The notes under the pieces were generated by a model. The model ran no database searches. It worked only from the letters and a program-made list of their open reading frames with translations, and was not told where the DNA came from. A program made the position numbers and the translations under genes. This document shows, piece by piece, positions 12,401 to 22,106 of a stretch of 64,000 bases of DNA. Location: the NCBI GenBank assembly GCA_000149265.1, contig CH003275.1, positions 1,020,346-1,084,345 of the forward strand. The letters are read 5' to 3'. The stretch is from Ciona savignyi (taxonomy: Eukaryota > Chordata > Ascidiacea > Phlebobranchia > Cionidae). Numbering within the stretch: the stretch's first letter is position 1; each line of letters starts with the position of its first letter.

Positions 12401-13164
12401 CATTCATACAATCCGGCCTACAGGATCGAATCGTATCTTGGAGACCACGTCACATCACGAGGTGGAATCGATCAGGAAACTCCATTCTCAGACAAATTGC
12501 GAAAGGGCTGGAGGAAAGCATCACGAAGAACGATGGAAAAGGTATGTACTGTTTCATCGATTTAATATAATACTTAGGATTGTTTAAAATGTTTAATCTC
12601 CGTTAATAGGAAAACAGGTGACGTAATCACACATATAATCTCTAGATTATCTTGGGAAAATGTAAGGGTCGTTATAACATGGATAATCGACAGTTGGCTG
12701 CCTCTCCCTCACCGTCAGGTTATTGGAGCAATTGCAGTGTGTTGTCTAAAAAAATTATTTTAACACACTGCAATGGCTTCTTTAATCCGACAGTGGTCGC
12801 GAGGTAATCTGTAGATTTTATGTGTGATAACGCCCCTTACGTTTTCCTAATCACGGGGATAAACATGAAGAATATCCCATAACTGATTACACCAAACAAA
12901 AATCCCCTAGGTGGAGCAAGCGAACACAACACGCAAATTCTATCTCAATTGGGCGACGTACGATTCACGGGTTACCCGATGGACCAGCCGTTCACCAACG
13001 TCGAGTCGATCGTATCGGCCGTGCGAAGTACAGAAGTCCACAAAATCCAGGACCCTGATGTTGAGTTTTCTATGGCCGTTCACATCCACGCCTACCCCTC
13101 ATCCGTTCTAGCAGTGTGGGTTTACGTGGCCGCCATAGTCAACACACGCCGTCATAGTTTATAG
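476..13164 (+). CDS. CC2D2A: CC2D2A homologue, 3' part of gene (about 18 exons; 5' exons outside window)
   Basis: CC2D2A is a coiled-coil and C2-domain protein of the ciliary transition zone (MKS module). Exons read: 476-610, 1261-1350, 1786-1918, about 2359-2523, 2940-3458, 4178-4391, 5062-5165, 5645-5900, 6387-6618, 7246-7429, 7793-7914, 8767-8909, 9457-9619, 10753-10905, 11302-11451, 11794-11937, 12424-12541, 12911-13164 (stop TAG). This gives about 1090 residues, against roughly 1600 in human, so the N-terminus lies upstream. Recognised blocks in order: a coiled-coil-like start, [12 protein letters not shown] and [18 protein letters not shown], the C2 domain with [32 protein letters not shown], the transglutaminase-like stretch [20 protein letters not shown] with [22 protein letters not shown], and the end block with VLAVWVYVA. 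Phases agree at nearly every junction. Two exons need a one-base homopolymer correction, near 2400 and 8884-8890. The 5' edge of the 2359 exon is uncertain. Confidence 0.95.
925..1144. mobile_element. MITE with about 40-bp purine-rich terminal inverted repeats
   Basis: The left end GGGAAACACTGAAAGAAGGG mirrors the right end CCCTCCTTTTAGTGTTGCCC, and the pairing continues for about 40 bases with mismatches. The interior is rich in GGGTTAGG-like words. It lies in a CC2D2A intron. Related fragments occur near 23470, 23880-24060 and 27130. No clear target duplication was seen. Confidence 0.6.
3737..4085 (-). repeat. SINE family 1 head fragment, interrupted by a hAT MITE
   Basis: Reverse-strand SINE sequence (CCAAGGACACAAGACTAG, CGACCAGTTTAGAACCTGC, GCACTAAACTACCATAC) is broken at 3816 and resumes after 4072 with CTAATCGGCGAG. 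The inserted part is the MITE at 3817-4064. Confidence 0.7.
3817..4064. mobile_element. hAT-type MITE, copy 1 of a family also at about 49222
   Basis: The ends are CAGTGGTTCTTGATC and ATTTGAGATACACTG. Flanks TACCATAC (3809-3816) and CACCATAC (4065-4072) form an 8-bp target duplication with one mismatch. The interior matches the reverse complement of the element at 49222-49574 over most of its length, including TTACTGTTTCTTAAGCGCTC. It has no coding capacity. Confidence 0.75.
4420..4600. mobile_element. Foldback MITE with about 60-bp arms
   Basis: GATATAAATCAACC at the left pairs with GGTTGATTTATATC at the right. The arms continue through TGTAATATCTCAA and GACTGTTGACATAAAGTGTC. Only about 50 bases separate the arms. 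It begins 28 bases after the donor of the 4178-4391 CC2D2A exon, so the pre-mRNA could form a long hairpin next to that splice site. Confidence 0.75.
5990..6323 (+). repeat. SINE family 1, full length but diverged
   Basis: It runs from the tRNA-like head (AGCTTGGTGGTTTAGTCTG) to CATGAATATTCTATC. A partly repeated 3' segment (GGTAATCTGACGATTACC, then GGTTATCTAACAATTACC) lengthens it. It ends about 63 bases before the CC2D2A exon at 6387. Confidence 0.75.
6619..7245. other. CC2D2A intron without recognised element
   Basis: AT-rich intron sequence. A weak repetition of ATCTTAAAGATA-like words occurs between 6660 and 6780. Nothing else could be identified. Confidence 0.4.
8254..8472. mobile_element. 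MULE-like MITE with about 50-bp inverted ends and 9-bp target duplication
   Basis: The left end CGGTACCTCTAAATACTACA pairs with the right end TGGTATTTAGAGGCACCC. Inner arms GGAGCGCTTAAATCGCTTGG and CCAAGCGCTCCAAGCGG also pair. TAATATTTA flanks both sides (8245-8253 and 8473-8481). A duplication of this length is typical of Mutator-like elements. The core has GGGTTGGGG-type words shared with the MITE at 925-1144. Confidence 0.8.
8482..8707 (-). repeat. SINE family 1, reverse strand
   Basis: Starts with the family 3' end in reverse (TCATGAATGTAAACACACAAG). It continues through AGATTCAGGCAATGTCCGTTAAG to the head (CGACCAGTTTCGAACCTG-like, then TTAATCGGTCAGAC). It directly follows the MULE-like MITE in a CC2D2A intron. 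Confidence 0.75.
9136..9315. repeat. Minisatellite, nine copies of a 20-bp unit
   Basis: The unit TGACCATATCCTGTTATAAC repeats nine times in exactly 180 bases without length change. Units differ by a few substitutions. It lies in the CC2D2A intron before the 9457 exon. Confidence 0.9.
9741..9860. mobile_element. 120-bp palindromic MITE flanked by TA
   Basis: TACCGTAAAACCTCTATTT at the left is mirrored by AAATAGAGGTTTTACGGTA at the right. Subterminal copies of CCTCTATTTGAACG lie inside. Ends beginning at TA fit a Tc1/mariner-derived nonautonomous element. It is in the intron after CC2D2A exon 9457-9619. Confidence 0.75.
10243..10519 (-). repeat. SINE family 1, reverse strand, near full length
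   Basis: From the reversed 3' tail (GGATAGAATATTCATTTTTA) through GAGGCTATTGCAATCTG and GGTTCAGGCAACATC to the tRNA-like head (CAACCAGTTTCCAACCTGC, CCAAGCTAGTCGATTTGAC). Confidence 0.8.
10531..10676. repeat. Minisatellite, five copies of a 28-bp unit
   Basis: The unit TATTAATAAAGCAAGATCAT plus GACTTCCA repeats about 5.2 times with single-base differences. It lies 77 bases upstream of the CC2D2A exon at 10753. Confidence 0.9.
12174..12400 (+). repeat. SINE family 1, ending next to a CC2D2A splice acceptor
   Basis: The head is truncated; the core runs from GTCGCTGGCTGGTCGG to AAACATGAATATACTATTC. The CC2D2A exon at 12424 begins 23 bases later. Confidence 0.75.
12652..12870. repeat. Two opposed SINE family 1 halves forming an inverted repeat
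   Basis: The left half is reversed (GTCAGGTTATTGGAGCAATT, then GCAGTGTGTTG). The right half is forward (AACACACTGCAATGGCTTC to GGGGATAAACATGAAG). They meet around 12750-12760. The pair lies in the last CC2D2A intron. Confidence 0.65.
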
Positions 13165-13884
13165 TTCCTCCATCGTGCTATTTTGTCAACTATTTAGTAG
13201 TTTTGTACTTTTTTATCGACAAATCCAAACTTTTATTTTTTTAACCTCATTTTTATTAGTCCGTTTAGCGTTCTTTATATAAACATTTTGATATTTTACT
13301 TGATATATTAATTAAAAGTCGTGATACACAAAATCTGTTTTATATTTTAAAATCTTTCTAAAAAGCCATGTTTGACAAAAAAGATGTTCTGTTGAACTAA
13401 AGAGTTTTAAAAACTTCACATTTAGGCTTTATCCGTGTCTCTAATTAAGGGTTGACACAAAATTTAGACTTTAGTAAATTTAGACCTCAAGTGTTGTAGG
13501 CTTAAAATTCGGTCTTTCTTTTTACTTGTATGGTTTTTGGTGTTTATATTCTAGGTGCCTAAGCTTGGCACTTAATCTGTTCTAAAGTCCCCTAGCTATT
13601 AATCCAATATGTGACGCCACATATAGCAATCCGACTACGTCACGGAATGTTTATTTTATTCTTGATTACTTGCGACCATAACAAAACACGCATGTGATGA
13701 CTAGGTCAGTATATGCGGGAGTGACTTAATAAACACCAAAATTGCTGCTTGTATTGACGCGCACGGCTTTTAAGGGCCACGATTTGAAACCGTATATATT
13801 TATAAACCGCATATTTGATACACTTCTACAATTAGGGGACAAAAACATGTGGATTTAGTTCTACATATTATATATGCTTCATAT
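13165..13884. other. Intergenic spacer between convergent genes
   Basis: This holds the 3' flanks of CC2D2A (+) and the AANAT-like gene (-). A possible ATTAAA polyadenylation hexamer for CC2D2A is at 13311-13316. No gene or clear repeat was seen. Confidence 0.5.
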
Positions 13885-16081
13885 TTAGTCGAGCTTTTTA
13901 ATCATGAGTTTAACACAGTAATGGGGCGGATCTGCATCTTTCATGATGTGATTTCCCGTGACTGGATCAATGTAATCTGCAAATAATATTTCATTCTTCT
14001 CAGAAAGGCCAAGATTCTTAGCTATTCGCTGAGTGTAGATGGACGAGGGCTCGCCAGTTATATAACCACACTTCAACTCTCTGGCTACCAACTCCAACCT
14101 AAGGAAAAAATACGGGATTTAATGATTTATATTTTATCGCTCTGAATGGGATAGGATAATCTTGTTTATCCCCGTGAATGGGAAAACGCAAGGGGAGTTT
14201 ACACAAGACTAAAAAATAATAAAACCAAAGAGAGTCTTATCGGGATAACGCGAAAAGGAGAAAGAAAGGGAAGAGGTAAATAACTAGAGAGTGTCAACCA
14301 CGTGTTAACCATCACTATTTGTAAAACACATGTTGTATAACCTATACATGCTACAGGGTCCCTAACCACAATTTGTATTTTATACACTAAGTATGTAGTT
14401 TTTGTTTCTGCAAGCATAAACGCATGGGTCCCATAGTTAACATACCAAACTTCTTTTCCATGTTTAGTTAAATAAAGAACAAACGTCTTAAATTTACGAA
14501 CATTTTAACAAAAATGTTTTAAATTATAGCTTCTTTTCAAGCGCTGTATAATGAAAGAAAGCTAAATTCCCCAAACAGCCCGATTTAGTTTTTCATTGTT
14601 TCAGGGAATTCCCCTGGGTTTAGTAGATAAGTTTTTACATAAGTAAGTCATGCTATGTAACAATTCTTAAAGTTTTAATCTGATTTGTCGACTTCTTGTT
14701 GGAGATGTCGGTGCGATAGGCTATGGCATGCCTGTCACAATCACAATTCAGAAACATATCTTCGTTTTCATGGAAATTAACCTATAAGTAAATGTTTTCA
14801 TTTTTTTTAATTGGAACAGAGTGTCTAATGTTTTAACATTTTACCGAATTTTAATAAAATTAGAGCAGCCGTTCAAGCGCTATGGCTACAAAAAAATCTA
14901 AAAAAACGTTTTGGTGTTTAACGTCTGAGGGGAATTCCCCAAGATTCATTACCCAAAATTTTGGCTTCTGCATATATAGACCATGTTGTCTTACAAATGT
15001 CCAATTTTCATTGCGATTTCATTACTCCTCTTGGTAGATGTCGAGGCGACATGGCATTCTTGTCATCATGATTTAAGAACATATCCTATTTTTTGGGTAT
15101 TTCCCTTGGTAATTTTATTATTTCTTTCAAGTGTTAAATCAATGACTAATGCACTTACATTCCACCAAATCTAATTTAAATTGTAACAGCCGTTCACGCG
15201 CTATTCCTAAAAAAGTATATTTTTTAGAAAAAAATAGCGTTTTGGTTTTTAAGGTCTAAGGGGAATTTTCCTAGATTTATCACCCAAAATTTTGGTTTCT
15301 GCATATCTCGACCATGTTCTCTTACAAATGTCAAATTTTCATTGCGATTCCATAACTTCTGTTGGTTGATGTCGGGGCGACATGGCGTGCCTGTCACAAT
15401 CATGATTTGAGAACAAAATCCTATTTTTTAGGGTATTTCCCTAAGTATTTTTTTTATGTTTTTTAAGCGTATAATCAGTGACTAATGCACTTACATTCCA
15501 CCAAATTTGATTCAAATTGTAGCATCCGTTTAAGCGCTATGACCAAAAAAGGCTATTTTTTTAGAAAAAAATACCGTTTTGGTTTTTAACGCCCCAGGGT
15601 AAGTCCCCTGAGTTTATCACCCAAAATATTAGTTTCTGCATATCTAGACCATGTTGTCTAAAAAATGTCACATTTTCATTAAAATTCCATTACTCCTTCT
15701 CGTAGATGTCGGGGCGACATGGTATGCCTGTTACAATTATGATTTAAGTACAAAAGCTTCTTTTTTAGGGTGTTTTCCTAGGTAATTTTTTTTATTTCTT
15801 CCAAATGTTAAATCAGTGCCTAATGCACTTACATTCCACCAAATTTGATTAAAATTGGAGTAGCCGTTCAAGCGCTATGCCACAAAAAGCTAAATTTTTC
15901 ATAAAAAATACCGTTTTGGTTTTTAACCTACCAGGGGAATTCCCCTGAATAAATCACCCAAAATTTTGGTTTCTGCATATCTAGACCATGTTGTCTAGCG
16001 AAAGGCTAAGTTTTATTACGATTCGATTATTCCTTCTGGTAGATGTCGGGGCGCCATGCCATGCCTGTCAAACCTTTGACG

Positions 16082-16117
<36 letters not shown>

Positions 16118-19100
16118 AAAAAAAAACGGACAAAAACAATATGTGTCCCATTTTTCCAAATGGGACCCATAATAATACCAATACCAACTGTAAATAATAA
16201 ATTGGCGGACTTCTGCCTCGTTCAAAAAATACATTGTGCATCCACCGCCGATATATTCAGTTCGGTTGTCGGTGATTTTTTTGCAAGCAAATACTATTAA
16301 ATACCACATAACAGTTACCAACCAGGCAAATCAGTCCTAAAGAAAGATAAAGAGATAACTTCTATCATAATAATTTTATGCTACTGCTAAGAATACGGGA
16401 ATACATATTTAACTATCTGCTGTTTGGATTTCTATTTAACAAAATGAGCAATCAAAGTTGGGTGATGAATAATTTCGAGGTGGAAGACACTCTGAAGATA
16501 ATTCCCCAAGATTGTAGATGTTTACGAAGTTAACATACATGATGTTGTTAAGCATTGTAGATTACCTCTTTCCGATTTTCGTCATTATTCCTTTGTTGCA
16601 ATAGGAATCCTTAGTGGTTGATGCAACAACACAAAGACATAAACTTTCCCCAACGTAAGAAGCAATACCTTTGTTTAAGATGTCCAGTATTCTCTGTCAA
16701 ATAATACTGTATGGTAATATAATAATACCATAGAAACGGAGGTGACACTGATTTTAAAGAATTTCTATGTTGAAAATAAAGCCCTGTCCCTGTGCCAGTG
16801 TCTCTAATTGGCAGAATATTCACATTTTATTCATTCGACAGATTGCCTAACACCGTAGGCCTTGGCTATTGCAATTTTATGTATATGGTTGGGGCGTTTC
16901 CTCAGTTTTAGTATAACCCAGCGGTTCCCAAACTTTTTTGTTGGCGGCGCCTTTTGTAAACTTATTAAACCTTGCGGCTCCCTCATGAAGCCAACATTTT
17001 TAAACTGCATGTATTGTATAATGTATATTCAGACTATAGCATGCATTTGGATAACCATTCAAATTCTTTAAAACTATTCACTAAACTACTAAAATGACGA
17101 ACAGTCAATTAATGCAAAGCAGTTATTTGACAAACCATTATTCGAAAACAATGCCATGTTAGTGAGCAAATAGTGGCATATAACACCAAACAATGGATTT
17201 TACAAGTAAAACGAATGCTGTATGCCAGTGCATGGGGTTGCACACCAGGCTGAAACATCTCCAATTAACGTTTTACTAGTATAACACAGATGTACTGTTT
17301 TTTTTGTAAAAAACAATAAAAGTAGCAACTTCCGCATGCTTTCGTGGCCCCCCTGGCAAAATCTTGCGGCTCCCCAGGGCGCCGCGGCGCCCGGTTTGGG
17401 AACCGCTGGTATAACCCATTAATCTACCACATTTCAAATGAAATAATAGGTTCCACTAAATTAAGGGAACGTCGGAATTATACAAAAGACAGTGCAGTAG
17501 CTCCGGTAATCCAACGGTGGGCGCAAGGTAATGCGACGATTGCCCGTGTGTTAACGCCCTTTGCGCTTTCCCTTTACAGAATATACATGATTATCCTATC
17601 ATATTTAAGCACTGTCCACTAAAGGGTGGTATGCAGAAACCTCGCTCAAGCTTAACCCGGGATAATTTTTTTAATTTATTGGCTTTGTTATCATGTAATG
17701 ATATATTTATGCTATAGAATAATGACGTTAATGCGTTATAGTTAATTCTAATAAAACAAATTCGAACAAAATTGTCCTAAACCACAAAGGAAAACCAAGC
17801 AAGTGCCTTTTGACCTGGGCTGCTTGAGGTACCCAGTCCAGCCTGCTGCTCTAACCAAATTCGTCATATTCCAGGGGTTTATTTGATAAAGCAGGCCAGA
17901 GGCTCTTCCCCAGAATCAGAATTTTGGGTCAAACAAGCAAATAAAAAAAAACAACACTTTTAAAATACGCGCGTAAAAAGTTTGATGTATCACCGAGAAG
18001 GTCGCTCAACACTCGGCGTTCGGAGAAGATGGGGCAACGCTAACCTAGCTAATTTGGTTGTAAAACTCAGAAGTGCTTTTTTTAATTTTATAATATCTTA
18101 ACAAAAGTATGACTAATTCAATCTTACCTGTCTATACTTACCTTCTCTATCGAAAAAAAGGGTATTTTAAAAACAAAACCTGCCCATAACAAATTTTGTT
18201 TTTTTAGCCTAACAAATACCTTCCGCCATTTTAATAACGTTTCATTACAAAATACTGAAACGAAAGAAATGTCGTCTGCCAATTGAAAAATGCCAGGAAA
18301 TCATGACACCGGAACGGTCAACGAACAAATGAAAGACATTTTTTTCTACGCAATCGCCGACAATGCGACAGAATTACGTCATTATTTGCCTTTTTCTTTT
18401 GGCGGCTTCTCTCAAGTCCGGGTTAGCTGAGCGAACGTTAAGTGAGGTTTCTGCATACCGATCAAGATTTTTTCTTAATCCCGGGTCAGCTAACCCGAGA
18501 TCCTGAGCGAGGTTTCTGCATACCACCCTAAGTACTTAAAGACACCGTTAAGCGTAGTTCTAACCGGTTAGCTTTTGGCTGCCTGCAGAACACCGACGCT
18601 CTGATCGAAAAAGCTATATAAAGTCTATCCCGGACTGATCTTTCAATACGACCCCAGCGGTCTGTTCAAGTTGTTTTGTGATATAATTTTTTTCATTTTT
18701 CAGTCATATTAACAGGATGTTGCCAAAAATGCAGTAAACAAACGTTGACTAATGTTATAGTATAACCCATAAGCTAAGACTACAGTAGCCCCCGTTATAG
18801 GTAATAGCTTCGCTTTCGTTTAAGTTTCCGTTCAGTCGTTTGTGTAGACTAGCTTGGTGAGTTGATGTGTTGCAGATTTGAAACTGGTTGTTAGCTAGTC
18901 GGTGGTAAGTTTGGGCAAGCGATTAACGAAAAAATATATTAATGGGGTTATGCTAAATTTGAATGAATGTCTCAATCATGTACAACACTTTGCAAAAGAG
19001 CGCCCATTGCGTGTTCGCGAGATAAACTATAACGATTGCACATGTAATAACGGCCCTTGCACTTTTCTATTGGCGGTATTAAAACATAATTATCATACTC

Positions 19101-19760
19101 TACTTAAAGTAGAAAAATAAAGCATAGTATTGTATTTACTCTTTTCTTACCCTATAAGACGACACTTCAGATAGGGGTTTCTGCTCTTTGTCTTTATTCA
19201 CGCGATAGAGTAAACAGAGCATTATTCCTACATCTTCTCCGGTTTGTTTATCGTAAGCGATCAATGACGCGTTGTCTTGAATGCAATTCTAAAAATTTGT
19301 GTTAATTGCGTTTTTCCGAATGTAATTCTAAAAATACATTAGTTTAATAGTCAAAAATTATTTAAATAAAATTTCATTTTTCTCCACTGGAAACACTTCA
19401 TTTCAAAAATAATTCCGCATCATTTTCTATTTAAAACGAATTCAAATCTTGATTCTAAAATGGACACTCACGGATAAGCGGATAAAATATATATCAACGG
19501 TATTGACTCACTTTGGTGTATTCATCTACCAGAAAGGCAGAAATCTCTCCAGGATACTGACGTTCCATCGCAGCGGCTATTGGTTCTCTTGGTAGATAGT
19601 AATTTAGCACGAAATCTAGCATTACATCTCTATCTGCAGCGGTCAACCGTCGGCAACCTATTTGTCCAGGTACCAAGTCTTCTTCAATGGTACCTTCTGC
19701 CATATTAAACCTTGCGCTTAATTTGAAGGAAAGGTTAAACATTAAATCAGTATAGGCCAA
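13885..19760 (-). CDS. GNAT acetyltransferase, arylalkylamine/dopamine N-acetyltransferase-like (4 exons)
   Basis: The predicted role is acetyl transfer from acetyl-CoA to an amine such as dopamine or serotonin, judged only from family resemblance. Exons on the minus strand are 19760-19512 (or from the downstream Met at 19703), 19288-19151, 16693-16566 and 14098-13885. All phases fit, giving 223 or 242 residues, the usual size for the invertebrate AANAT group. Family-like segments are LDFVLNYYLPREPIAAAM near the N-terminus and DPPHYCVKLMIKKL at the C-terminus. The acetyl-CoA-binding region reads SYCNKGIMTKIG, where the usual motif is R/Q-x-x-G-x-G/A, so only the central Gly is kept. The Met at 19703 lies 15 bases after a splice-acceptor-like AG and may be the true start. 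Intron 3 holds a 335-bp tandem array, and intron 2 holds a hAT MITE and a second DNA element. The gene converges on CC2D2A (721 bases between stop codons). Substrate and catalytic competence are unknown. Confidence 0.78.
14149..14208 (-). repeat. SINE family 1, 3' fragment
   Basis: Reverse-strand tail only: GGATAGGATAATCTTGTTTA and CCCGTGAATGGGAAAACGC. It lies in intron 3 of the AANAT-like gene. Confidence 0.65.
14604..16080. repeat. Tandem array of an approximately 335-bp unit, 4.5 copies
   Basis: Each unit starts near GGGGAATTCCCC or a variant, at about 14604, 14929, 15260, 15597 and 15934 (period 325-337). Units share GGTTTCTGCATATCTAGACC, TAGATGTCGGGGCGACATGG and CCGTTCAAGCGCTATG. The last copy stops at a poly-A run. 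Short open frames inside are repeat by-products. The array lies in intron 3 of the AANAT-like gene. Confidence 0.88.
16082..16126. repeat. Poly-A tract
   Basis: Thirty-four consecutive A, one G, then ten A before CGG. It abuts the end of the 335-bp array and may mark a retroposed or slippage-prone junction. Confidence 0.9.
16864..17605. repeat. SINE family 1 fragments around a hAT MITE
   Basis: A reversed fragment (CTTGGCTATTGCAATTTTAT to AGTATAACC) is interrupted at 16918 and resumes at 17417 with CATTAATCTACCAC. From 17444 a forward fragment (GGTTCCACTAAATTAAGGGA to ATTATCCTATC) continues to 17605. This lies in intron 2 of the AANAT-like gene. Confidence 0.65.
16919..17408. mobile_element. 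hAT-type nonautonomous element, 490 bp
   Basis: The ends CAGCGGTTCCCAAACTTTTT and GTTTGGGAACCGCTG are inverted repeats of the common hAT form. A perfect 8-bp target duplication, GTATAACC, flanks it (16911-16918 and 17409-17416). No transposase frame is present. Confidence 0.9.
17623..18529. mobile_element. Nonautonomous DNA transposon of about 907 bp
   Basis: The left end AGGGTGGTATGCAGAAACCT pairs with the right end AGGTTTCTGCATACCACCCT, and pairing continues into CCCGGGATAA and TTAATCCCGGG. A subterminal copy of GAGGTTTCTGCATACC lies at about 18443-18458. The flanks allow a TAA duplication, as in PIF/Harbinger elements, but this is not certain. No transposase is visible. Confidence 0.75.
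18846..19103 (+). repeat. SINE family 1, near full length
   Basis: From a head with GTTGCAGATTTGAAACTGG through TAGTCGGTGGTAAGTTTGGG to AAAACATAATTATCATACTC. It lies in intron 2 of the AANAT-like gene. Confidence 0.7.
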
Positions 19761-19803
19761 GTATATTACAATAAAATGTTTCAGTCTATGTTATATGTAA
19801 TTG

Positions 19804-21100
19804 TTTAGCGCTTAAGCCTTTCATAAATCTCCTCATTGATATTCATGATGGTTTTTTTTATGATTTTAAACAATTTATATCTAAAAATAAGCACAACTTC
19901 GTACTTGCACTGCTATCACGTCCTTACTGAGCGATGTTCAGGAAGTCGCCAAAAAATGACTGTTCGGCTGTGTTTACACAACAAGATACTGTTTCACATT
20001 TTGTTATTATATGAGTCTATTCCAGAAGAGCATGCTTATCGTATTGGCATTGTCTTTGTTATGTCAAACGACTGGCAATGAAGCATTGTAACCACAGACT
20101 CCTCAAAGGAGTTTATGATTCCAACGTTACCATAAGAAAACGTTATTAAACAATAATAGAATATACAACATATAGATTACACTTGTATTGTAGTAGAAAA
20201 ATTGCTATAAATGACCAATATGTTTTATTTATGACGATTTTTACGCAAAAATTTAAAAAGCAATTTTAATTGATTTTTGTTAAAATGTTTGTAAAAAAAC
20301 TGTTACGTCTTTTCGCGGTCCCTACCATACCAGGTAGCACAACAGGACTTCTCGTTATAAAAACGACAACAGTAACATATCGTTCTTTAAATTTAAACTT
20401 GTATTCCAAGTTTTTACCAAAATTTGTAATTTTTAAAATATTTTACACAGTAGGCTGCTTTAACTTGTGAACTTTACTTCTTATTCAAATAGAAAATAGT
20501 ACAACCGTTTACTTCTAAAAAACTCCCAAATCTTTTATTAGGAAGATAATTCGCTTTCTATAACATGTTATCATTATGACTCATTTGGAAATTTAAAATA
20601 TACTCCCTATGGTAAATATATGTTGAAGTTATTTCAATGTAACACGAAGCTAAATTAATTTAAAAAATATCCTTATTAAATGTTTATGTCGTGTAACTAA
20701 AAGGACTTCTGGTACAAATTAATGTAAACCTGTTCTATGATTTCTACAACGATTATAGGCTAATTCTCCTAAAAAATTAAGCTATTCGGAAGTAATACTA
20801 ATACGGTAAAGGATACAGAGCTCACGTGTTAAAGGGAAGACAGCTGTGATTGTTGTCGATATTGGGTAGCTTAAAAAAAGTTAGCTTAAATGATTCACCC
20901 GTCACGGTCATTTATTATACATTTTGTTGTGACAAGAAATCAGTCATTATATTTAACAAAAAAAACTGGAATATACGGTGCATCAGGTCATGTTACACCT
21001 AAATTGTTTTGGTTTAGGTAAGTCCTGTTTAACAGAGTCCGACAGTTTCATGATTTAAGGTGGAAAAATCTTAAAACGTAAAAAACTATTAGAAATTTGT
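19804..21100. other. Intergenic spacer, no recognised gene
   Basis: Upstream region of the AANAT-like gene (-), divergent from the ETS gene. The short open frames near 19836-20470 have no recognisable protein character and AT-driven composition. Regulatory elements are likely by position but none can be named. Confidence 0.4.
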
Positions 21101-21127
21101 TCAAAGGAATCCGGTCCATTCGGACTA

Positions 21128-21215
21128 ACCGTCGGGTTGCTACAGCTATTGTAGTGTGTTACGTATGATTGACGTTCCTTCAATTTACTAGAACCCATAC
21201 GTCGCAGTAACATCT
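21128..21215 (-). repeat. SINE family 1 fragment
   Basis: Reverse-strand central part: CGTCGGGTTGCTACAGCTAT, then TTCCTTCAATTTACTAGAAC. It lies in the spacer before the ETS gene. Confidence 0.65.
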
Positions 21216-21454
21216 ATGTATATACATAATATAGACTTGTTTGCCAATGGAGGATTGACCATTGTTTTCATTATATATGGGAAACTCACGAGATTGTGTT
21301 TGTCTGAAGTTATAGGAGGCGTTCAACTAATTATTTTCCCTATCTCTCCAATGCAAACTGACCTCACAAAAACGACTGTCACTTAAAATCCTGACATAGG
21401 AAGTCTTAGATTTTTTCACAATTTAAAATTGAAGCTTATATCTGCAACCTAAAC

Positions 21455-21785
21455 TCAAAACCCTACAAAATTTTGTTTAAAAATTTTGAGCCCATACCCC
21501 TTCGTACATCGGCAACTTTTTTCCAACAAAACAGCTAGCAGATGCACATTCAACACCTTTATTTTACAAAGCACTGCTCCACGATTACAAAACTTTACAG
21601 CTAAACGAGAACACCGGCGCGCAGCCTAGCACATGCTGCTTTCAACAAAACAAACATTGGGGAATCACCACCATTGTTACTCAGCAAAACACTAGTTTAA
21701 AAACAATGACTCATGGAGGGTACCACACGTCACATCCTGCCGTTCATAGAGGTCTTAATTGGTTATACGCCATCTATACAAGTGA
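21455..21785 (+). repeat. Dispersed repeat R3, longest copy
   Basis: It shares AACCCTACAAAATTTTG, CCCTTCGTACATCGGCAA, ACCGGCGCGCAG and GAGGTCTTAATT with 61127-61365, and more weakly with the reverse strand of 61690-61970. It has no coding capacity and lies 300 bases upstream of the ETS start. Confidence 0.75.
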
Positions 21786-22106
21786 TTTATACAAGTAGTA
21801 ATGTAATAGGGTAGTTTTGGTGTCATCAAATTTCTAGGGGATTCCCGGGATACCTGAAAGAGCAATACAATAATTAAGCATTACTACATTAAAATTAACA
21901 ATGAGTTATCTAATACAGTCGGCTAACAACGAATATCGGCTGACTAAGAATATCAGTCGAGAAAAAGCTTAAAAGTTGTCATTTTTGTATGTATACCTTA
22001 GTCGAGAATTTCCGGAGGTCAACTTACACCACTCGGGTAAAAGTAATTTTCGGTTTTAGAATAGATAGTAGCGATTTTTTCTGAGCGATTCAGTCAAAAG
22101 AATCCA

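Noticed and set aside
14983..16300. Several short frames with leader-like hydrophobic starts (MLSYKCPIFIAI, MLSSERLSFITI)
   Set aside because: They repeat because the 335-bp units repeat. They have no splice context and no conserved protein.
19836..20470. Two plus-strand frames of 66-81 codons upstream of the ETS gene
   Set aside because: AT-driven composition, no domains and no splice signals consistent with exons.
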